Part shown: one piece after another, positions 56,726 through 64,000 of the stretch
How the letters are laid out: each line of letters opens with the position of its first letter
How positions within the stretch are numbered: the stretch's first letter is position 1
Source of the DNA: Eulemur rufifrons
Taxonomy: Eukaryota > Chordata > Mammalia > Primates > Lemuridae
Direction of reading: 5' to 3'
DNA length: 64,000 nucleotides
NCBI RefSeq assembly: GCF_041146395.1
Contig: NC_090989.1
Span: 280,828,343-280,892,342 of the forward strand
Made by a program: the position numbers and the translations under genes
Notes under the pieces: generated by a model
The model's input: only the letters and a program-made list of their open reading frames with translations
Told to the model about the DNA's origin: nothing
Databases searched by the model: none

Positions 56726-58277
56726 ACACACAGTGACCTGAGCTGAGAGGTGCCCTGGCTGGGTGTGGTCAAGGAGGGCTTCATGGAGGAAGCGCCGTCC
56801 ATCCCTCCTGCGCAGGATGAATCAGCTTGACAACGTGCATCATGTTCAGGCAGGAGGAACAGCAGGTGAGAGAGTGTCACGGGGGACAGCTCTTTGCTGC
56901 CTCTCTGGTCTTCATCCCCTCTTCCCTACTCCCAACTGGACCTTGGATTCCTCAGGCTTGTGGCTTCGGTGGGACTGGCCCCCTCTTAGCTCTAAGCTTG
57001 CACTTTGATTGGTTCAAGCTGATCCACATACCCCTCGTCTCCCCGTGCCCTACACTGATTGGTCCAAGAATAGACAAATGACCCCATTCGGGCCAATCTG
57101 GGCCAATGAGACCCAGTTCTGGAGCAGGGTTGGGGGAGGGGAAGAAGTGGGTCACCTTCTGCAAGGTGTGAACCCCCAGCAGGAAGCCCGAAGGCTGCCT
57201 GCAGCAGAGTGGCCCCAGCACTGAGGACGCAGAGCCAGAGCGGGGCGAGGGAAAGCAATTCTCAGCCCGTGAGCCCTGGGTCAAGCCTCCCCTAAAGGCA
57301 GATGCTGCCGGACTCCAGCGTTCCAAATGTTCCCTTTTTATTCATACCTTAGCCAGCGCTGGCCAGGTTTTCTGCTGCTGTGAAGTGCTTTGCAGCTAAC
57401 TGCTCGGACAGAAGGATGCAGGAGGCCTCCGGGCACCTGGGGCGACTTCCCAGTCCCTAGAGCATCCGGGAAGCTCCCCAGAAAACGTCAGGGCGGCCGT
57501 CTGAAGGGGGCGGGGGCTTCCGCGAAGGAAGGGTACCAGTGTCCTTCCTGAGAGTCTGCGGATAACATGCTCTTTCACCGTCAGTGGCCACAGAAACGGG
57601 AGCTGGGGGGGTGGGGACTTGAGCAGCCTGTCCCAGAGGGCCCTGCCCCCAGCCCCACCCTGACGGCACCCCCAGAAGTCCCGGCCCGGAGCCCAGGGGT
57701 GCTGTCTCCTGACCGAGCGCTCTCCACCCACTGCTCTGGGCTTTGAGGCACAAACCCCCCAGGACTGAGCCTGGAATAAGGTCGATTTTGTTGGTTTTGA
57801 GGAAAATCTTGTTTGTCCCATCCAGCGTTACCACTCCAGCTCCTCTGCCCTCCCTGCTTTTCCGTGAGTTCGACTGTGTCTCCTGCCTCCGTGCTGTCCA
57901 GGCCTCGTAGTAGACTCTATCAGCGGGTGGCCAGTTGCTTTTTAATCACGTTTTACCCCCGTGCGATGAGTCTCTCCGGGCCCTTTGGAACCACTCTTAA
58001 CACGGAGCGAGGGAGCTCCTGCGCCAGGTGGTTCAGACGGTTATTAACAAGGCTGTATTTACCCCTCCCGAGGGGCCTGCTGAGAGCCCGACCCACAGCA
58101 AGGCAGAGGGGTCCAGGGCCGCTGAGGCGGCAAAGGGCCTAAGTGCAGGGCCCTCTCCACCCGCAGCCTTTAGGCCAAAGGCCAGGCCTCGCCCTCCAGC
58201 CTGCAGACTATCAGAGACAAGTTGGGAGCAACTGGCCCCTAAGTCACCCCCAAGCCACCAGCCAGCTCCCCTAAATA

Positions 58278-58794
58278 TTTTTTTTATTTTTTATTTTTTA
58301 ATTTTTTTTTATTTATTTATTTTTTCCCCTATAACATGCTAATTTTTTTTTTCTAACAGTATATCTTGTTAGATACAGTATGTCCTCATAATGTATACAT
58401 TATTTCTTGTACAATGATATGAAATAATATGGGAAATATTCATGATAAATTATTAAGTGAACAGTGCAAGTTAAAAACAATAGTTTCATATTTTTTCCCC
58501 ACCCCCCCTTTCCCGAGTCAGCACCTTCAAGTGTTACCACTCCCCAAACGGTGCGCAATGCACTCATTGTGTAGGCATACCCCCATCCCCTCCCCCACCC
58601 CCCACCTCAGTCTGATGTCCAATTGGTGTCGTTCCCAGATTTGTATTTAGGTGATGATCAGGGAAACCAATTTTCTGGTGAGTACATGTGATGCTTGTTT
58701 TTCCATTCTTGGGATACTTCACTTAATATAATGGGTTCCAACTCTCTCCAGGAGAACCATAGAGATGTCGTATCTTCATCATTCCTTATAGCTG
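58278..58794 (-). mobile_element. 5'-truncated L1 3' end, strepsirrhine-type, 15-bp TSD
   Basis: A T-rich tail (58278-58325) leads into an antisense L1 3'UTR with C-runs (58498-58515, 58573-58608; G-runs on the L1 strand) and the end 'TTCTTGGGATACTTCACTTA' ... 'CATCATTCCTTATAGCTG'. The perfect target duplication CAGCTCCCCTAAATA is at 58263-58277 and 58795-58809. Confidence 0.9.
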
Positions 58795-58923
58795 CAGCTC
58801 CCCTAAATAAAGGAGCCCAAACCTACACATCCCCTTCTCTCCAGTCTATTTTCCTCCCGTCCTCAGGCCCCCTGAAGGGCACCAGTGGCTGGCAGTGCCT
58901 GCAATCAGCTTGGTGTCGACAGG

Positions 58924-59255
58924 TGTCTTAGTCTGTTTGCTGCTGTAACAAAATACCACAAACTGGGTGGTTAACAAACAACAGAAATGTATCGCTCACA
59001 GTTCTGGAGGCTGGAAGTCCAAGATCAAGGCACTGGCAGAGTCTGTGTCTGGTGAGAGTGCGTTCCTCAGAGCCGTCGTCTCGCCGTGACCTCACGTGGC
59101 AGGGTCTCTCTGGGCTCTAATCCCCTTCACGAGGGCCCCACCCTCATGGCCTAACCATCTCCCAAAGACCCCGCCTCCTAAAACCATCATCTTGGGAGTT
59201 AGGATCTTAACATAGGAATTCTGGGGGGACAACAAAAACTCAGTCCTTCGCAGCA
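58924..59255 (+). mobile_element. MLT1-type ERVL-MaLR solo LTR
   Basis: The LTR runs from TGTCTTAGTCTGTTTGCTGC through 'CAGTTCTGGAGGCTGGAAGT', 'CCAAGATCAAGGCACTGGCA', 'CTAACCATCTCCCAAAGACC' to 'AATTCTGGGGGGACAACAAA' and GCAGCA. This order is typical of a MaLR LTR of this type. Confidence 0.75.
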
Positions 59256-60244
59256 CATTTCCCTCAGGTGGAGCAGGGCTGGGAGAGGCCAACCCTGATG
59301 CCTGCCCCCCCCTCCCCATTTCTGCCCCTTCCTCCTTCCTGCCCCAACCACAATCAGGTATTGCTGGCCTTGCTGGACAAGGGTGGGGGCTGAGGGGCCT
59401 CTCCACTCCCCTACCCCCCATATTTAGCCACTAGGGGGGGCATAGGGAGAGGCCCCAGGTGCATTTCAAAGCCCAGAGAGCAGATGGCATTCTTTTGCAA
59501 ATGAAGCCCAGGGAGGCTGTCCCAGGCCCCCTGCCCTGCTACCAGTCCAAGAGAAGGTTCCAGGACTCCACCTCAGCCTCTGCACTCTCAGCCCTGTGCC
59601 TCCCACCTGAGGAGCTTTTCCTACGTCGTAATTTAAAATATTGTGCCTCTCTGCTCTGCAGAATCCACATGCTGCCCCCGTGACTGCCTGCAGCGGGTGG
59701 GTCTTCAGAGGCCAGGCAGGAGTCCTGGGCTGAGCGCAGAGCCCTGGGCAGGGCCACCCAGCCGGCCAGCTGCCATCTATCGTGGACGTCCCCTGGCCAG
59801 GGCTGGCAGGAGCAGGGCATCACCACTGGCACAACAGCAAATGAATGATGCCTCAGAGGCGACTGAGAATGAGGGTTTTAAAGATCAGCTGCCACTGATA
59901 GTCACTGGTTGCTGGACCCCAGAAAAGGGCTGTCAGGCTCCAGCGGGGAAACTCCAGGAGCTGGTGGGGGCCCAGGTCCTCCCAGAGCTGCTCCGAGGAA
60001 GAGGGTATGAGGTGGAGGGCAGGTACGGGGAGGCTCACTTATCCATGCACCAGGTGCTTCGTAGCCCGACACGTGGACCCCTCCTGCCTTCTGCCAGCCC
60101 TGGTGAGGTGCCCACAAAACTGGGCAGAGTGACACTGGGGGTCTCAGCTGGGCACACATCTCTTTGTAGCTGGATTTCAGGATTTTTTTTTTTTGTAGTG
60201 AGCCCAGCGAGTGGCAAGCGCTCACAGACTAGGGGGCCAGGCGA

Positions 60245-60440
60245 GCCTGACTTTTATCCCTTATGGCCGATTACCAGCTATGTGGCCCGGCCCCAGCTCC
60301 TCAACCTCTCTGGGCCTGGCTGCCCAACTCACAGGGTCCTGCAAGGGCTCAGCAAACTGGTGCGTGGGAAGCACTTGCCACACTGCCTCACGCTGCCTGG
60401 TGCACTGTAAGGCGCAATACGCAGTAGCTGCCATTGTTGC
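60245..60440 (-). mobile_element. MIR SINE
   Basis: The antisense MIR order is present: TTACCAGCTATGTGGCCC, CTCCTCAACCTCTCTGGGCCT, CAGGGTCCTGCAAGGGCTC and CTGCCTGGTGCACTGTAAGG. Confidence 0.65.
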
Positions 60441-60599
60441 CACTGGACTAACTCTTTGCCAAGTCTACACCAAGTTCAAGTCTGAAAGCAAGGGAAGCTG
60501 AAGGACTCCAGAGAAGGCAGGGGGTCCTGCTTTCATCCTGGTCTGTTCTGTTGCCTCAAAACTGGACCCCAACTTAGAACTGTTATAGCACACAGCGTC

Positions 60600-60695
60600 T
60601 CAGCTTCAAGGAACCGTGAAGCCCCTCATTGTACAGATAGGGAAACTGAGGCCCAGGGAGCAAGAGTGATTGTGTAAGTCGGTACCAGAAGTTTG
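60600..60695 (+). mobile_element. MIR core fragment
   Basis: 'CCCCTCATTGTACAGATAGG' and 'GAAACTGAGGCCCAGGGAGC' are MIR core sequence. Confidence 0.55.
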
Positions 60696-62814
60696 TGGGC
60701 CTGGAGCCCAAGACAGTGGCCTGGGCACTATTGGGTTTGATGTGTGGCTGATCTCAAGGATGGACTTAATGTCATAGCCAGGGAGGCGTCGGGGGTGGGA
60801 GGCTGAAGAGTCAACATCCACCCACTCAACAGTGTTGCCCAGGCCTCTGCTCTCGACTGGGCAAGGGCAGGCAGCAGCAACGGGACACACACAGCCACCC
60901 CTCATGGGGCGGGGCTCCTGGGCTCAGAGGAACCTGACATATGCGGCCGAGACCCTGGGAAAGCTCCCCTAGGGCTCTCCTAGGACCTGTCCCTTGGATC
61001 TGCCCAGGGGAGTCCGTGCCCCAGCCCTGGCTTGGGCTCTCCTGGCTGGGGCAAGCAGCAGGCATCACATAACGAGCTGGGGGCAGGCCAGGCGGTGGGC
61101 AGCTCCCCGGCACCTAGTCTGCTGGTGGGCTCCAGGGTCTGGGCCTCTCCTCCCAGCTCCTGCTCTGAGCGTCTCTGAGCTTGAACCTCGGAGAACCCTC
61201 TGGTTGCTGGAGGCTCAACTATTTATAGGAACAAGGCCCGAGCATCCTCCCCCACAGGGGAAGCGAGCCTCGCTCCTCATGTTTCCCATCCGTAAGAGGG
61301 GCACATGGCCCTGGGGCTCCCAGCTTGGAGGCTTCTCCAATTCTGGGTTAGATGATATTTGAGGCGTCTTCCCAGCTCCCTTTGCCGAGGGTGGACTTCT
61401 GAAGCCATAACTATGTGATCCCACCCTCGCTGGCCATAGCTGATGGGACCGTGCCAAACACCTGGCTCCTGTGGGCCAATCAGATCCCTCCTCCCAGCCT
61501 CGGCTTTGTGACTGCCCAGTCTGTAGGTGGGCAGGTGAGACCAGGCTGGGGCAGAGGAGCTGGGGAAGCTGTCTGCAGATAGAAACTGCCCCAGGCAACC
61601 AGGGACCTGGGACTTCCCCTGCACCAAAGCACCCAAGTTACTTTCAGGGACACTCCCCCTCCCCCACTGGAGGAGCCTTGGTGGAACCATCCAGCAAGCT
61701 GCCCTGCCACCCCCATCCGGTGTGGGCCTGTGACCCCCACATGGCCCATCAGACAGTCTCTCCCAGGACTGAATTTTGAGCAAAGGCTTCAGAGAGGGAA
61801 AGTGTCCCACAGTGGCAGCCTGAAGACACAGTGCCCTTGCTCCTGCCATGTAGACCCAGACCCTGGAGATTCCCAGGCCCTGCCCTCCTCAGCCCCTTCC
61901 CCAGCTGTCCCTTCAGTCCCTTGAGTGCTTCCATACCTATATTGCCAATTCTGCTGCCACGAGCTGCCTTGTGTCTCTGTTGCAGGCAACGCTGGAACCG
62001 GGGCAGTGGGAGAGAGAAAGAACCTGGCTCCCACAGGGACCCAGGCTGGCTCTCCTGCCTCTCACAAGTCCCCCTTTTTGCTCCCAGCTCGGGAGCGTCT
62101 AGCGTGTAAGCACAGCTTTCCTGCCCCCCAAACACAGAGGAGAACTGCAAGTGAGGCTGGAAACGGCAGCGCCGGGGAACAGAGCCGGCTCCTCTCTGCC
62201 TCTGCCTCCAGGACAGGCTTTCGCTCAGCTCACCGTTGCCCTGTGCTGGGACACCAGGAGGCTCGGGGGCAGCTGTCCACGTGTGAGAAGAGCCTCCCTG
62301 CAGCCTGATACCCACTGGGGAAGGTGAAGTCCAGAGGGTGTGTCCTCCCCAGGCACCAAGAGGCCTTGAGGACCAGAACAGGCTTCTGCTAATGGTTGTC
62401 CTACAGGCTGAGGATCATGGCCCCCTGGAAAGGGAGCGAGCAAAGAGGTCCCCTCTCGTGTGCAGGGTGCCTACGAGGGCTGGGGGGCTTGGTCCCTGGG
62501 CCAGATGGGCTCTGCCTCCGTCTCTGGACAAGCAGGCCGCGTGTCCGTTGACAGATCCACTCGCCCTGCTGCTCCGGGTGGTGACAGCTCCTCCTGCAAC
62601 GGCGTGGACCACTTCAAGCCCACAGACAGCCCGGTGAGGTGGCGGCAGCCCAGGACACCCCCACCCCCACTTACAGCTGAGGAAACCGAGGCCCAAAGGC
62701 CACATGCTGGTGGCACTCAGACTCCTGGTGCAGGGGCCTTTCCACAGAAAGCCTAATTAAATGATTTATTTTTCCTTTGTCAATAATTATTATAATAATT
62801 TTGTTCAAATATTA

Positions 62815-63030
62815 TCAGTAATAATAATAATTGCCAACCTTTAGTGATTGTGCTGAGTATTCTACATACATCACTTAATGCCCATAACCACCCCAGGAAG
62901 AGGGGGTATTTTTATTATCCCCACTTTCCAGATGAGAAAACTGAGGCTCTAAGCAACTTACCCAAGGCCACACAACCACTAAGTGCGCTCAGGCTCCAGG
63001 CCCTGTGCTAACCGCTGTCCCACCTGCTTC
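62815..63030 (+). mobile_element. MIR SINE
   Basis: 'TATCCCCACTTTCCAGATGA', 'GAAAACTGAGGCTCTAAGCA', 'ACTTACCCAAGGCCACACAA' and the end 'GTGCTAACCGCTGTCCCA' give the full MIR order. An AT-rich (ATAATA) stretch precedes it. Confidence 0.85.
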
Positions 63031-64000
63031 CCTCCACAGGGAGGAAGGGACTGGCCATTACACAGCCTCCTACAAACAAGGATTGGCCAGAGGGCCCAGG
63101 GAGGGTGTGGCCACCGTGATGGACAGCTCTGATGTGGAGGGACGGCCAGCTGCTGGTGCGCTGAGTAATTTACTCCGGGGGAATTGCAGCTGCTGCCTGG
63201 CAGGCAGGCGGGTAGGAAAGGCTGTGGGATTCTTCCGAAGGGAGCGCTGACACCCCAGCCCAGGCCAGCTCCTCCTCCTCCGTGAGCGTGGCCGCGGTGT
63301 CACGGACCATGCCACTCTCCAGCTGAGCCCAAGGGTCCTGCAGCCACTGAAGCATGTTGTGGGGACAGGGAGAATCGGCTCGGCTGGCCCCAGCACGCGG
63401 CTGCTGAGCTCCCCCTGTGGGCACCTGCTGGATGTGACGTCTGAGATGGCGAGGAGCTGGCATCCGGGTGGGCTCTCTCCAGCACCGCCCACCTTGTGAA
63501 TACCTGACCTCTCGCAGCACCTGCCAAAGGCCAGCTGCTCACTCCATCCATTCGGCCCTCACGGCGGGGTTCAAGGTCGTCGCACTCACTGTGAGGGGCT
63601 GATGTCCTTACCCCCCAGCATCTTCTCCCAGGGTAGCAGGAACTTGTGACACAACGGGCTCCTCATGGTGATTCATGGGACACTGGTCCTTCAGAGTGCT
63701 AACAGGAGCTTAAAAACGTTCCACAGCCGTAAGCGTGTAAAATACTTACTTAGATAAAACAGCTTTATTTCCCGCGGGACTTTAGCCTTTGCTATGCTAG
63801 TGTGCACTGGGACTTATCAAGAGGATAGTTACAGTATGGGCCGGTCCCTAACATTATTTGACCAGGAAACCCTTTTCCCCACAGGACATATATGCCATAG
63901 ACACTGGTTTTTCTTCAGGAGATACGGGATTCTATACTTCTGACATTCCTTTTTTAATTTGGAGAACAGAATATGATTAAAACCAAAATATGCAATGATG

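Noticed and set aside
59643..60410. 255-codon plus-strand open frame
   Set aside because: It is GC-rich intergenic sequence, overlaps an antisense MIR at its 3' end, contains a homopolymer-F run from a T-stretch, and shows no known domain.
61277..62315. Long minus-strand open frames (about 190 codons each)
   Set aside because: They are in different frames, have no domains, and open frames of similar length occur on the opposite strand. GC content explains them.
60000..64000. First exon or promoter of NCS1
   Set aside because: Human synteny suggested it, but no CpG-dense island, myristoylation-start MGxxxS coding exon or EF-hand sequence is visible.

Overview
This is mammalian nuclear DNA, almost certainly from a strepsirrhine primate and most likely a lemur. 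The dimeric Alu SINEs carry a derived middle segment (a short TATATA run, then a 'TTAGTTGTCCATATAATTTC'-type stretch) that human Alus lack, and one antisense L1 3' end resembles lemur L1 3'UTRs. This lineage call rests on recalled consensus sequences, not on a search.

The only protein-coding gene I can support is GPR107, on the plus strand. Its last eleven coding exons lie between 177 and 44920. Every exon junction keeps the reading frame, and together they encode the C-terminal 346 residues: the end of the lumenal GOLD-like domain, all seven transmembrane helices and the cytosolic tail. The promoter and the exons for the N-terminal half lie upstream. The 3'UTR starts at 44921 and could end at several poly(A) signals between 47771 and 49795. 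In human the next gene downstream is NCS1, but none of it is recognisable here, so roughly 49.8-64 kb reads as intergenic.

The introns are a dense fossil record. 1-113 holds a truncated 5S rRNA retropseudogene with target duplications. 8982-9496 holds a full-length but dead RPL23 processed pseudogene on the minus strand. 15497-17434 is a hAT DNA transposon remnant broken by two Alus. 22070-30416 is a whole sense-oriented endogenous retrovirus with two LTRs of about 610 bp and an AT-rich interior without coding capacity, itself hit by five Alus. L1, L2, MIR, MaLR and MER-type fragments fill much of the rest. The intergenic part holds a compound L1 with an internal inverted segment (54655-56725), a 5'-truncated L1 with perfect 15-bp target duplications (58278-58794) and an MLT1-type LTR (58924-59255).

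No undescribed multi-gene system is visible. The observations most worth following are a GC-AG intron in GPR107 (donor at 11815), a duplicated poly(A)-signal cassette in the distal 3' region, the coding-free retroviral interior with uneven LTR divergence, and an inverted Alu pair only about 26 bp apart inside the large intron.
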